A DNA stretch of 64,000 nt from Tetranychus cinnabarinus (lineage: Eukaryota > Arthropoda > Arachnida > Trombidiformes > Tetranychidae). Under the pieces are notes generated by a model that saw only the letters and a program-made list of their open reading frames with translations, was not told the origin of the DNA and did no database searches. The translations under genes were made by a program, and so were the position numbers. Every line of letters starts with the position of its first letter. Positions within the stretch are counted from its first letter, which is position 1. The DNA lies in NCBI GenBank assembly GCA_022266195.1, contig WHVY01000008.1:868001-932000 (forward strand), read 5' to 3'. This document shows positions 40,703 to 53,841 of the stretch, one piece after another.

Positions 40703-40773
40703 GGCTCTCATTGAGATTAACCCAGTCCGACAAGAGTCACTTTGCTAGGTTGACTTATTGATTATCATCGGCT
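40703..40773 (-). repeat. Dispersed repeat family R1, copy at 40.7 kb
   Basis: The reverse complement contains CAACCTAGCAAAGTGACTCT then TGTCGGACTGGGTTAA, close to the copy at 48423. Confidence 0.5.
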
Positions 40774-40810
40774 TAAATAATTAGCGAGACTTCACGACAA
40801 AAATAGAGTT

Positions 40811-40905
40811 AGACGATGAAGATGATGATCTTGGAGATGATGAAGATGAAGATAAAGGTGATGAAGATGATGATGATGAAGATTATGATGCAGATGATGA
40901 GGTTA
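40811..40905 (+). repeat. Long GAT/GAA compound microsatellite
   Basis: About 95 bases made mainly of GATGAAGATGAT-type units. It lies between two R1 copies, so it may be an expanded internal part of the repeat unit, whose plus-strand copies are also next to CATCATC text. Confidence 0.8.
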
Positions 40906-40930
40906 AACCAATTACAAATTGACCGATAAT

Positions 40931-41005
40931 AGGCACTCATTAGGCATAATTTAATGCTGTGAAAGTGACTCTCTAGGTTGCAAGATTTATTGTCAATGGC
41001 CTAAT
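40931..41005 (-). repeat. Dispersed repeat family R1, copy at 40.95 kb
   Basis: The reverse complement contains CAACCTAGAGAGTCACTTTC and, further on, TTATGCCTAATGAGTGCC. This strongly matches the 48.53 kb copy (CAACCTAAAGAGTCACCCTT, then GGCATAATGAGTGCC). Confidence 0.55.
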
Positions 41006-41009
41006 TTGA

Positions 41010-44000
41010 CTGGATGAGATGATGAAGTGGTGACATTATCTATTAAGAGAAAGTAAACTTGAAGCTTTTTCCAGTCAATTTAATCAACTATGATATTAAA
41101 AAATTCATTATTTTCGTTTTCCATTCGACATTTGAACTTTTGATATTATACTATTCATGATGCTGTAATAAGGGAAAACTTTTGTTACTATGTAAATGTC
41201 AACACTTGAAATGTTCATTTCCCACTGAATCACTCTGAACATTGTAAAAAAATAGATAAAATGAACGTGACTTATTATCAACATTTGATTTTATCGATTT
41301 CATCTTTTTTTATATTCATCCACTCTTTTACTCACAGATAACTTTGTCGATCAAAAAAAAGTTTCAAACTTTATTCAAGTAGAGTTTTTTTCTCACCCAT
41401 TTCAAATCAACTTTTTCAAATTAGCAAATTAATCAATCATTAAACATGAATAAGCTACTTTTTGACAATGTTTATGCACAAAATTATTTCATGTCATAAA
41501 AGTTTCATGATAAATGAAAGTTTATCAACACTGGTTCACTCTCACCATTCCCTCATAATGATATCCAGATATGATAAAGTTAAAGATGATAACCTTAAGC
41601 TTATCATTTACCTTCCTTACGATCATGTTAAACTTGAAAAATGAGCGATTCAAGTCAAATTATTCAACGTTGAAATAATGTTTGAATTTTAATTGAATTG
41701 AATTGAGAATTTAATCTTGTTACGGTTAAAAATGATAAAAGTAGACAAGATAAAGAGTTGAAAATTAACCCTTTTCCATGCATTCCCAGTTGTACAATCC
41801 ATCAACATTAATGTTATTAACAATGATAATAACGAAAGTAGCGCAAGTTGAAAGTTACCAGAAAAAAAAACCAAAATCAAGACCAAAAGTGACTCCAAGA
41901 AAAAAAAAGTTAAATCCATTGATAAAGTTGACTCGATAATTACACAAGTTGCAAGTGTGAAGAGTCGGACATGGAATGACATTCAATAGTGATTCCATGA
42001 TAATGAGTTTGATGGTTCAATTGAAGCTTGAAGGTTGAACAGTAAACAAAAAGATGAAGAGGAGGGAGAAAAAAAAGTAAACTCAAAATTTGATCTATTA
42101 CAATAATGAAGCTCTTATTTCACTTCATCAATCTTACTTTATCCTAAATCATCATCATATTCACTCCTTCACTTTTCTCCTCTCAATGAGCTTCTCATAT
42201 CACAGTATCAACAGATTAACATAACTGCCACTTTTACCAGGACGATAAAATGACATGAACCGTTAAAACTCTTATCCATTTCACTTTTGATTCAAGATTG
42301 AACACACAATTGAGGCAACCATGATAACCTAATCCTAATCACACACTCAACCCTCATCACAACCAACATCATAACCAACATCCAAGTAAATGAATCTTGA
42401 TTGATTCTGATTACCACTAGAAAGAGCGAGAGACCAAAGAAAAGAGCAATTTCATCATTATTAATAACATTCTGAAAGTGTATAATTCCAATTCACTCCC
42501 AGTCCTTTTGTTTTTATATCGTTGTTGTTGCCTCTTTTTTTATTAGTATTATACTATTATTATCACATATCAGCCACATTAACACCTAAGTGATACAGAT
42601 TAATGTGACTGATAACAAAGTATTATTCACTTTAAGAGCCCACTTCTTAGCATTAGAATCGTTATTAATATTATCAATGTTATAATAAATAAACAGAATA
42701 ATATCGTAAAAAAGAGAGAGAAGAGCGAAAAAAGATAACCCAAAATGTCGATAATACAAACAGATAGAGTAATAGATTGTTCAATCATTATTATTATCCA
42801 AACATTATTAGTTATCATCTTTATTAATATCAATACATTAACTACTTGATTCACATTACTGAATGACGTTACAACATTCATGGTTGATATATTGAGATAT
42901 TAATATATTAACAGATTACTTGACAAACTTTCAATTTTCAAATAAAACTCGATCAACAAATTTTTCGGGCAAATAAAATGTGTAAACATTTGCATGTAAA
43001 TAAAGTGATATTAAATTTATTATTGCCTTTCATTGAACACTATCAACACTATTTAGTAGCAATTAATTTGATCAATTTTTTCAATTCTCACTGGGAAAGC
43101 CATTGAAACTTTTTCCCTAATTCAATTTTTTGACACTCTTCTCGATTCGCCATTTTGTAGATTCACTCTTTCAGTCAAAACGCCTTGCCATCATTATTAG
43201 CTTAAAGTCTGCTTAATAAGATTAACGCTCAATCCTTAACCATTATTTATTGAATATTGAGATTCAACTTTTAGCCACAAGATTAAAGACTCTTGACAAA
43301 AGTTGAGTTTATCAACAAATATATATTTACCTCCCACTTTACCTCCCTTTGGTTCTGGCTTTTTGCCAGTTCTCATCATCTTTATAAACTTGCATTCTCC
43401 CACGAGTTTATAAAGGTTGTTGATGATGAGGTTGGAAAAGATGATGAAAAAAAAAGTTCGAGATTATCCACTTTATTGACTATTTAACGGTTCATCTTTT
43501 TAAAACTTTTGATTTGCCACTTTAAGCATCACTTTTAACCATTACTTTTTATCCATCATCTTATGTGTGTTGTGGCTTTATGTCAATCTACATTCATCTT
43601 ACTTCCTTTGCGCACTTTTTTTCCTTTGCTTTTCTGCTTCCCTACTTTTCATCATGAAAGATGAAACAAGATGATTATTTATCCCACTCGTTTGATTAAC
43701 TTTTGGCTAACCTTAAATCCTTCAAATTGATTACTCAAGTTAATTCATTAATCTCATGTCAGACACATATTTACTGAACACAGCGTGAGAAAAGGACTTG
43801 AACTCTTCTCATTTAACGTAACAACAAACAAACAATTCAACAACAAGCAACAACAAACAAAAACTGCAAGAGTAAAAAGTCTTGGCCCATGATTATCATC
43901 AATTGATTAATATTAGTCAATGTGAATTAGAAACGGCAGGCCTTAAGATTAAGATAATTTAGATGATAATGAGGATAAATGTGAAAAGTTGAAGACAATC

Positions 44001-44560
44001 TTGAATGATTATCGTTCCCTTTTTTTCAACTTGCTTGCTTGCTTCAAACAAGTTTATCTTTTTGCCATCTTTGACTTTCATTTTGATTAGTATGATGATA
44101 AATGTCATCATAATTGAGATGAGGCTTAAAAAGATGAATGAACAAAGATGCTTATTGAAATGATATTTGAAACAGTTTGTGATAAAACAAGGTGCTAACA
44201 ATGGTTAAAATGGCAGAAGAGCAAAACTTTATTTAATTGGTTTAACTTTTTCTTTTTACTCAATTAGAAAGTTAATGTACCAGAAACAATTGAATAACTC
44301 GAGAGTTAACTGTTATCTCATCATTAATCAAACAGTTGTTTTTTTTCAAACAAACCAAAAATTTAAATGTTTGAATAAAGCTTCATTGAAATAAACTTTA
44401 GTCATCAACATAAAGTGTGATTCATGCAGTTTATGCCTGCTCAAGATTTATCAATCTTTTGTCTTAATGAACCGATGACTTTCAATCTTGACTCATTCGA
44501 CTTTCAAGAGGAAAAGTCTATTGGAATCAAATGAACCTTTAATCATCGTGTTAATCAAAA
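41010..44560. other. AT-rich non-coding stretch
   Basis: No gene is supported. It contains CAACAACAAGCAACAACAAAC near 43838 and a CACTCCCAGT motif at 42494. The frames (41689-41982, 42627-42881, 43959-44201) are hydrophobic, Ile/Leu/Phe-rich chance openings. Confidence 0.55.
42494..42503 (+). repeat. CACTCCCAGT motif, copy 3
   Basis: Exact 10-mer preceded by ATT. Confidence 0.5.
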
Positions 44561-44567
44561 GGCATGA

Positions 44568-44592
44568 TTAGGTTAGGTTGGGTTAGGTTAGG
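44568..44592 (+). repeat. Interstitial telomere-like tract (TTAGG)n
   Basis: TTAGGTTAGGTTGGGTTAGG then TTAGG: five units, one with an altered base count. Inverted relative to the tract at 33929, with 22 shared bases including the same irregular unit. Confidence 0.6.
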
Positions 44593-45056
44593 ATAAACCT
44601 TTTCCGTTGCAAGAGCAACATCAATGAACTGATTATTCAAAGTTTGACTTTGACATAGGTCAAGGAGACATTAATTTGTCCTTTATGTGGTCGTGCATAC
44701 AACCAGTGTTTGAAGTTTGTAAGTCAGAATATTAACAAAATGATAATCAAGTTTGCAATAAAAGGTAGATTCCAAAATCAAATCGAAAAAGAATGAAAGA
44801 GAAAAGATGAAAGCTGAACAAAAAGAGCAAACTTTCAGAACAATATTCATGTCGAGTAACCATGGATAAGCGAGTAAACATATTTTTAAAGGTTCAATAA
44901 TATTGGCAATAATAATACTAGAACTGTGAATTCTGTCTATTGTATTCTCTTTTGTAAATTCTTTTGTCTCGAGGTGTTGGTCCAAATATAAGAACCTTTT
45001 CTTCTCTATCATCATCATCACCATCAGCATTTCAATTTTTCCTTTTCTTGTGCATT

Positions 45057-45070
45057 TGTGTGTGTGTGTG
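45057..45070 (+). repeat. GT microsatellite
   Basis: Seven GT units. Confidence 0.8.
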
Positions 45071-46210
45071 GTACAGAGCACAATCCGTTTATGTTGAGAG
45101 GTTTTTTTGGACACTTTGGATTCACATAAATAAGCAGATAAATACTTGCACACATGAATGCGAAGTAATACAAATAAATAAACTAAGGTGAACAATGTTT
45201 TGATGACAAAAGGGACAATTGGATTCTCTCAATCTCTTAAAATTTCTTGCCATATTAATAAAAGTTGTCCAAAAGTAACCCCCCTTTTGAGCAGCAGTAG
45301 TCAAAAAAATATCATATCTAATAACTTGAAGACCATAAAGTAGAATGGAATCAAAGAGAAGAAAAGTTTTTCAAGTAAATCTGTTAAGTAGCCTAAGTTT
45401 GAGCATCAGTCAGCAAAAAAAAGGTTGAACAGTAAGTGTAAAGGTGGGAGGGATTGGGCAGGAATTGGCTATAGAAAATGTAATAATGATAAATACCTGG
45501 GAGTGTAAGTTATCATAAGTTGAAGGACAACAAAAAAAGTGTACCTCAAATGTAATAACATAATCAAACAAATGAGGTAACAAGGTAAAGAGGCAGAAAC
45601 ATGGGTTCAATAGCTGCTCAATTTAATTGGAAAGTCCGGTAAACTTTCCTTTTCCGATTCAATTTCACCCAAAATGGTAATATTGATGACTAAAGTTTGA
45701 TTTGATTTGATTTGACTCAAAGTTCAATTGTCGAGATTGAAAAAGTTTCAATTTTAAAGCAAATGATCGCGAGATGAAAGTTTACAAAATGACATCATCG
45801 GGTTATCAAAGACAAAAGTAAACTTGAAAACTTGATCCCAACACTGTCTAACAACTCAAGCTTATCAGCTCGAGTAAGTCGAGGTTTAAAAGGCATTACG
45901 ACTTTGAACCATTGACAAGACAAACACAGCTTCTTGAATAACAAAACCATCTTCGATGACTAAAGTTGAATCGATGAAAAACATTAACTGTTCATAATTC
46001 AACTTTAACTGTTTCACAAAATCAAGCTTTGAATAACCAGATTTTGACAGTTAAACAGTTGGCAGTCATCTTCATTATTCTGTTAATTGTTGTTGATTTG
46101 GTTCTAATGAACAGTTTTCAAGAGCAAATTTTTGCCATAGTTTAATTTACTTCCTAATTTGGATTGCCCATCAAATGCATCAATTTTACCTTTGCCCTTT
46201 TCATCCTAAT

Positions 46211-46231
46211 ATCATCATCATCATCATCATC
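46211..46231 (+). repeat. ATC microsatellite
   Basis: Seven perfect ATC units. Confidence 0.85.
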
Positions 46232-46789
46232 TTGCTCTTTTTTCACAATCATTTTCATTGTAATATTAGTAATATTATATTGTGATTATTTATAATACAA
46301 TTATTATAATACCTTTGAGAGTGACAAAGGTAAGCTTTTGACAAAAATTTAAATATTGAATCTGTCAAAGAAAAGGCTGATAAAAGTTAGTATTATTATT
46401 GTTATCATTATTATTATAATATCATAGTAGCCTTATTATGAGTGTTTTTGTGTTTCTATCGCTTTCTGTCAATGTACATAATGGTTAAACGAGGTTAACC
46501 TTAAGGCCTTACCGTTCCATCCCAATCTCTTCATCTATTCACATTCATCATTATCATCAACTTCACCTTATTGGATATATCATAAGGTAATAAGTTTGAA
46601 TAAAAGTGAGTGTGCCTTTAATATTAGCCAGAGAGAAGTGAAAAGAAGATGAAAAAAAGAGAGAAAAGATGAAGATGAAAATGAATACAAAAAAAGTTAT
46701 CCGGTTAAAGATATCGCCTTGATACTTGAACATATAAGCCTCTTAATTCTCGTATTATGCTAACATTGAAAAACACACTGAAAGTGGAA

Positions 46790-46835
46790 GATGAAAGAGA
46801 GAGAGAGAGGAAGAAGAGGAAGGAAAGAAAAGAAT
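46790..46835 (+). repeat. GA/GGAA purine tract
   Basis: GAAAGAGAGAGAGAGAGGAA and following AAGAGGAAGGAAAGAAAAG text. Confidence 0.75.
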
Positions 46836-48167
46836 AGCAGTTTTTCAAGTTAACTGAGATTTCTGGTTCGCTTTATTTTTCGACTTAAATATTGGCCTTT
46901 TGATTTGTACCAACTACTTTTCTTGTGTTGTTGTTGTCTTTCCCTTTAGTCTTTTCATTCATCTATTCATATCTGTTTCTCTCGTTTTTTGTGTTCTCTT
47001 GTATTATCCATTTTGTGTGCTTAAAATTTTATCCTTCAGTGAAACGTTAAGTGTGAGATGAAAAAAGAGCAATAATCAGTGCTGTTTGGTGTTGCTATGA
47101 TTGACATAATTTGAATCAATTGGTATTAACCTTACCAAGAATTGTGTGTCTCATTGTACTTACATTGCCAACTGACGATTCAACAAGATGAAGAGAGTGA
47201 GTTTGTTGTGATATTGTACCTTGTTTCATTTCATGTTCAACATTGAACAATTTATCAGTCAAAATATTTCCCGATCGTTTCTTTTGCTCTTGTTGTTGCT
47301 TTGTTAATGGTCATTTATGCAAATTGAATGCATTATACTTTACCAAATGTCATAATGTGCCACTAAAAATGCAAAACTTTTCGTGTTTAAACATTTCTCT
47401 CAACATGTTTTAACTCTGAATTAGCAAATGCTTCTATTGATCTGGTTGTTCGACTGGTAGATTATCAATGTTTACCTGAATGGTGCAAAATCAGGCGATT
47501 AACTTTTAATGAATTGATAATCCGAGTTGATGTTGAACATGAGAAAATGGTGAAGTTTAGTCTCTTTTTGATTGGAACTGAAATTTTCATGATTCCATTG
47601 AAAAAAGGTGAAAATTGTAAAGAAGTGTCAATGAAGGTTTGGAAAAATTGGAAAGGAAAATTTTTGGAAAAGAAAAATGAGCGTAAAATTGGTCAGCAAT
47701 TTGGAAAGGTAAGAGTGTGATGATAATGATGATGAAGGTAAAGAAGAGTAAGATGGATGTTGAAGCAAGAAAGAGACATTGAGTAAACATTTCTGTCACA
47801 TTTCATTCTTTTTTCAAGAAGAAGGGAAGAAAAGAAGAAGAAGAAGAAAAGGAAGATTTCTTTCTTTTCAATCAATTGAATACCTTCTTATTTGGCTAAG
47901 GGAAGAGACAATTTTTCACCTTTGTCAGTTATGCGAAGAAGACATTTCCTAGGTTAACATTTTGGGTGGTCCTTACCTGGTCTAAAACCTGATAAGTTGA
48001 GTTACTCTATTACACGGTTTAACACTGTGACCATAACCTTGCTTTTAAAGGTTGCCAAAGTAAAAAGCAAGGGCAAAAAAGTGTATTGATATTTTTGATG
48101 GTAAACCATTTACTTGCATCAATAAATTGACATGATACTAGGTAAATATTATGATGGGTAAGGATGG

Positions 48168-48260
48168 GATGAATGGGAAGATGAAGGAGGAGGTAGAAGA
48201 GAAAGAAAGAAAGAAAAGAGAAAGAAAAGAAGAGGAAAAAAAGTGAAATGAAAGAAGGTT
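48168..48260 (+). repeat. Long purine tract
   Basis: About 90 bases, nearly all A or G, including AGAAAGAAAGAAAGAAAAGA. Confidence 0.7.
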
Positions 48261-48328
48261 CAAATTGGGCAGAGAATATGCCATCACCAACATGCTTTAT
48301 TTTTCCATTTTTTACATTCTTCTTCCTT

Positions 48329-48360
48329 TCATCATCATCATCATCATCACCATAATCATC
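48329..48360 (+). repeat. ATC microsatellite
   Basis: About seven ATC units followed by CACCATAATCATC. Confidence 0.85.
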
Positions 48361-48383
48361 TATTTTTTATCGACTCATTTCTC

Positions 48384-48823
48384 ATCGTCTAAGATTGGTT
48401 AGACCGTTGACAATCAATATGCCAACCTAACAAAGTAACTCTTGTCCCATTAAATTTAACCCAATGTAAGCCTTTTGTCGTGATCATTTTCACTTTCATC
48501 ATTCCGGTTAGTCTCATCAACAAGATTATCTCAACCTAAAGAGTCACCCTTAACCCATTAAATATGGCATAATGAGTGCCTTTCGTCTCATACTTACCCA
48601 TAAACCAAACACTGATCAGACTGTTGACGATACACTTTCGAGTTAATAGAGTCACAGATGAATATCTTAACCTAAAAAAGTAACTCTTGTCCCATTAAAT
48701 CAAGCCTCATGCTTGCCTCTACAATTACATTACTCACTGCATATCTAATCATTTCAATGGACACAAGTCATGAATATCTCAACATCTAGCCACTCTCCAT
48801 CAAATGTAGCTCAATAAACAGCA
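48384..48823 (+). repeat. Dispersed repeat family R1, cluster of four copies
   Basis: Cores start at about 48424, 48533, 48668 and 48780, so the period is roughly 110-135 bases. The first three read AACCTAACAAAGTAACTCTT, AACCTAAAGAGTCACCCTTA and AACCTAAAAAAGTAACTCTT. Each is followed by a CCCATTAAAT block and then an AATG/CATG plus GCCT block. A second shared block (GTTAGACCGTTGAC, GATCAGACTGTTGACGATA) precedes copies 1 and 3. The fourth copy is weak (AACATCTAGCCACTCTCCAT). No open frame is conserved across copies. Confidence 0.6.
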
Positions 48824-51594
48824 TCTCACATCAAAAGTAAAAAAATATCCATTTTTTCTCTCTCTCACTCTCTTCCCTGTATTGTCTTCACCATCTTCTT
48901 CTTTACCTTCATGAATTTCATCTTTAGATTTATTTTTTCATCTTTTCATTCCATTAAACGTTTGACAGTTTCACTTTTTGCTGTATTCATCTGTCTAATG
49001 TATTAATGATCATATTGATGATGATGATTGATCAATCACATTATCCTGTGTAGATAAACTTGAATCAGTCGGCCATTATCAGGATAATTATGGTTTTCCA
49101 TGTTTCATTGATTCTGATTTTTTTCTTCCCTTCTTTCAACTTATCAAACATTTTTTTTTACTTATATTTCTTTATCCATAACCATGGCTGTGCCTCTCTA
49201 ACAAGCTACTGTCAGTTTCATTGTCTTTGCTTGAAGTGAAAACAACTTCTTTACACAAGTTAACAACCATGATATTGATTTGATCTTGAGATAATTTTGA
49301 TATGGATAAGGAGATATGATGATGAGAAAAGATGGTTAAAATTTGAAGAATGATAAAGTTTACTTAAATCCTAATCATCAATCATTTCAAACCATTCCTT
49401 TCTCCTCATCTCACCCAATCTCATCAGAACCTTTTTCCATCTTTTTCTCCCATTTAATCATTATTCATGTTGAACCTGGTAAAATTGATGCTAAAAACAA
49501 AATCATACTTTATCCTCCATAGTTCACAGTTTGAAGTCGTTAGATTTTTTTTCGCTTCTTCTTTTAAATCAACAAAAGCCTAACCAAAAGAAGATGATAA
49601 AGTTGATCCAGGAAAAGAATCATGAATTCAGTATTTTCATTATTAAATATAATTTGATGAGATTAAGCTTCTCAACTTTTCATGCAATTTTTCATTCTGC
49701 CTTTTGCATCCTTTGCGCCAATCAAATTGATTAAAAGTTATGCAAATTGTTGAGTAAATAATTTCTGTTTTCCTGTAACAAGACTCAATTAATGCTGTAA
49801 AATGAATGTCAGAAAATGTTGCCTTTTGCCCATTTCCATTACGATCAAATTGGTAAATCAAAATTGCAATCAATTTCTGCAAGAAACTGTCATGAAAAAG
49901 TTGAGAGGAAGAAAAAAAAAAGAAAAACGAAATTCTCTGAAAGATTATTCAGATTTATTATGTTGAAATGATCAAGTTTGCATTTTAATGAAAAGTCAAA
50001 AATTGAAAAGTGTTGAAATTCAATGATGAACAATTGAAGACACATGGAAAAAAATCAAATTTCAATGACTGTTATCAGAAACATGATGAGATACTTTTTG
50101 TTGCCAGAACTTTTGACTTCTCACTTGAACAAAAGACTTGATGCAACTGGCAATAATTATGATAATCATGGGTAAAGATAAACATCTTTAAACTCAATAC
50201 ATAAACATGGACAATCAATTTTCTCTGGGAAAAAGAAGGAAAAAGTTCATCATTTTGAGTTTCACTTTTATTTTGTTTTGTTACTCTTTTATTAACTTGA
50301 TCACACTTGAAACACTTTGAAATAATAAAATAGACAAAAATGATTGATCACTTTATTCAATTTTACTTGAAAGCTTCTGTAAAAAGATCTTGACACTCAT
50401 TATCAATGCAATAAATTAACACTCTGTTAATAACCAACAAAAACGTTACTTGAACCATTTCGCATTGACAACACTGAACATTATCATCATTTGTTTCAAT
50501 AAAATTCTCGAAATTGATTCCTTTTCAATTTCGATAAAAAAGATTGCAATCGTAAAGCCTAAAGGCAATTCGTTGGCATCAACTTTCATGAAACTTGAAC
50601 CGTCCAAAAATAGCATCAAATCATCCGAAAAACATGAAATTTTTCAAAATTTCCCAACTTTTTCTTCTTCATTATCTGACTTGGAATTTGAGTTTTGACA
50701 AACATCGAAATTCAAGTTGTTGAACAATTTTAGCTTTTCTTGTATCTGTTTCAAGTGAATGATGAGAAGTGAAGTTTCGTTATCGATTTGGTTGCTGTTT
50801 TCATGTTGATTAATTGCTTTTAATTGACGTCCAATCGATGCTCTACTTGTTTGGATAAAAAGAAATGTTTAATTTTTTTTGGTTTAAATTGCATTTCCAG
50901 GTAAATTGATGGCTATTTTCAGGTTGTTCAACATGATGATTCAGTTGAAAGTGAAAAATGATCAACTTGTTTCACTTGATAATTGGGTTGCAGGTTGAGG
51001 TTAAACTATTCAGATAATAGCTTTTGCTAAGTCAACTAGGACCAGAGATTTGTCTTGATTAAATTCTAGGTTAACATTGATTACCAGACACCAGAAATTT
51101 GGTATCACCCACATGATCATCATGAGTTGGTGATCATTATGTTATAAGAAACAAAAAAGGAAAAGATATTATTTATTATATTATATAAACAGATATCATG
51201 TTTGAAGATTAGCTGTTGTTGATAGGATTGATAACAACTGAATAGGCAACTTCCCACAAGATCTCATTTATAAGTATGACTGTCAACTGGATAATATTAT
51301 ATCATATATTATCACAGAAGAGAGCAAAAGAAGAAGAAAAAGAAGAAGAGCAAAAACTTATCTTTTATTACATTCTTACATTACCCATCATCATCATCAT
51401 AATGATCACAAGCAAACCTTTTCTTCATCTATACTCGGATGGGATCAAGAAGATACTAATAAGAAAAATAGACCAGTTTCAATAATGTCCAAGCCTATTA
51501 CTGCTTGTTGACCTATTCGTTTCATCTTCATTACTATCATCATCATCATCTTACATAGAGATCAAGAAAGCACAAATTGATGCCTTGACCAGTA

Positions 51595-51612
51595 GAGAGA
51601 GAGAGAGAGCAA
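51595..51612 (+). repeat. GA microsatellite
   Basis: Eight to nine GA units. Confidence 0.8.
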
Positions 51613-51888
51613 AGTACTAACTTTTTTGTTCCTCTCAACCTCCTGCATCAGTTTAACTCCTTGAAGGATGAAAAGTGAAAGGCGATTCTTTTCCTTCCAT
51701 CGGGAGTTAATAAGAGACTGGGTGATGTTGGCTGATGATGGCTTCCAGGAGTTTGAGAAATGATCTTTGGTTGTTCAGTTACCAAACAAACCAATAAGGC
51801 ACAGAAGAGAGAAGAAAAAACTCGGAATAAATGGTCACCATGATTCTAGCTTTTACTCTCTCTCTCTCTTCCTTTGACCTCTATGTTA

Positions 51889-51911
51889 ATCATCATCATC
51901 ATCATCCTCAT
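51889..51911 (+). repeat. ATC microsatellite
   Basis: About seven ATC units. Confidence 0.85.
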
Positions 51912-52818
51912 TCACTCTTGTTTCCTCATCCATAATCATTTGAAAACTAAACCTTAGACCATGTTAATTGAAGTGAAAAGTCAACATCATTTAACCTCGT
52001 AATTGTTTATATTTCACCAACATTTATCTTTCAATCCAAATTGATTGCAATAAAAATCAAACACTTTTCACCTTAACAGCTTATTAGCAAACATTAAACA
52101 TTAAACTGACCAACTTGGACAAGACTAAAAACTCTGAGAATAGAAATTTACATTTTTTGTAGAAACTCGAAAAAATGTAAAAATTTCATTTTCCATGTCA
52201 TTCTTGTTGAACCTTTTACCTTCACCTAATCATTAATTAACACTAATGATTACCAAGTTTGTCTTTCATGTTTCATTTGGCGTTCATTTATTGTTTATTA
52301 TAAATGTTAAATAGTTATGGTCTGGTGCTTTGATTGCAATTAATGAAGCTCACCATTGTTAGTTAATCATGTTAATGACATTAACTAATGATTATCTTGT
52401 TTCACCCAATTGGATTATTCCTGATGAAAGGTAAACATGAAAGACAAGAGTATAAAAAACTACACAAAAAAAAAGATCCAAAGACTTTCAATCGGAAGAG
52501 CAAGAAGAAATGAAAAGGAAAGAAAAAAATCAAAACAAAAATGTTTTCTCATTCAATTTGTGGTTGCAATGGGAAAGATTGTATATCTTATTGCAATTAA
52601 ATTGTAGTTGAATCGTCATGACAAAACAATTAATGACAAAATTGAACACAATCAACAAGAGCAACAGCAACAATCTTGTACATGAATCCAAGTGCAAAAC
52701 ATGCATTAGCCATTAGCTATTAAGGTTTTCATCAGAAACCAGTCAATTGTAACGAAAGAGGTTTAAGGTTCTAACCAGGTCAGAAAGCGCAAGTTTCCGT
52801 GTCCATCATCAGTCAACA

Positions 52819-52832
52819 TTGTGTGTGTGTGT
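52819..52832 (+). repeat. GT microsatellite
   Basis: Seven GT units. Confidence 0.8.
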
Positions 52833-53841
52833 TTCTCGTAACACAATTATTACTCGAACAGGATGAAAAGACAACAACAATGGGACAACACTGAGAGAGC
52901 AAATCAATTGATTAAAAATCGCCTTTTTTCACTCTTTCCTTCTCGTGTCCACTTGGGTTGACCTTTCCTCTTTAACCTTTTACCATTTGACAAACAAAAT
53001 TATCATCATTACCATTATCAAGATTGATTGACTATCAGTTTAGTCTCATTTCGTATCAAACCATTTTTAACCACATTTGACAACTCAACTACAATAATTA
53101 TCAATCAAAAATGAAACTTTGCTTTTCATCATCATTGTTGAAACTGAATTATTGGTAAAGCAAAAAAAGGAAATGATTAGTTTCCGTTTGCATTTTGCTA
53201 GTGAAAGAAGGGAAAAGTCAAGTTTCCATCATGAGGTTTCCACTTGAATAGGGAAAAGTGTGTGGTTAAACCGATGATTGTTGAGATTGAATGAAGACAA
53301 TTATATCTATTTAAATATTGTATTTGTAAAGTTGAGTAAATAAAAGAGAGTAAAAAGAGTAAAAACAAAATAATTATTGGTTTCAATTAAAGGTAACAAA
53401 ACGTAAAAAGGGAAACAATAATGAACAAATCTTACCAATGTAAACACTTGAGTCTTTCAAGCTTTTGTTTTGTCAACAATCAAAACAGCAATCCAAATCA
53501 TTTTCCATTGAACAAGAAAATTTCATTATTACAATGATGATGATGATATCTCAAATTTTGGGCTTCTCTTTGCTTCATCCTCCAACTACTAACAATAACA
53601 TTATCCTGCAGAAAACTCATCTCAACATTCACATCAACTTGCTCTATAAGTTGTTACCAATTTCAATTGCAACAATGTAACTCATCTTTACTCATTCAAT
53701 TTACTTGTAATAACTTTTCAACTCCCAAATGGTTAACATTTTCCCCTTAAATAGCAACTCAAGTTATCATAATTATCTTCATAATCACTAGTCAAGTCAA
53801 ACTGTCGAAGTGATTCACCTTAACCATTTTCATCAATAAAT

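Larger units (their letters stand above)
44593..48370. other. AT-rich non-coding stretch
   Basis: No gene is supported. The longest open frame in the window (44683-45195, minus, 170 codons) lies here. It encodes Thr/His-rich text over a GT run, Met runs over ATC repeats and hydrophobic stretches, so it looks like chance. There are AT-rich inverted repeats near 46260-46315 and purine tracts at 46790-46835, 47810-47860 and 48168-48260. Confidence 0.55.
48830..53840. other. AT-rich non-coding stretch
   Basis: No gene is supported. The frame at 50450-50698 has a varied, Ser/Lys-rich second half but no context. ATC microsatellites lie at 51538 and 51889, a GA run at 51595, and a GT run at 52819. 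Confidence 0.55.

Noticed and set aside
44683..45195. Longest open frame (170 codons, minus)
   Set aside because: It crosses a GT run, an ATC run and AT-rich hydrophobic text; composition follows the repeats, and there is no motif or consistent codon character.
50450..50698. 82-codon frame with a Ser/Lys-rich second half
   Set aside because: First half is Ile-rich AT text, no splice or domain support.
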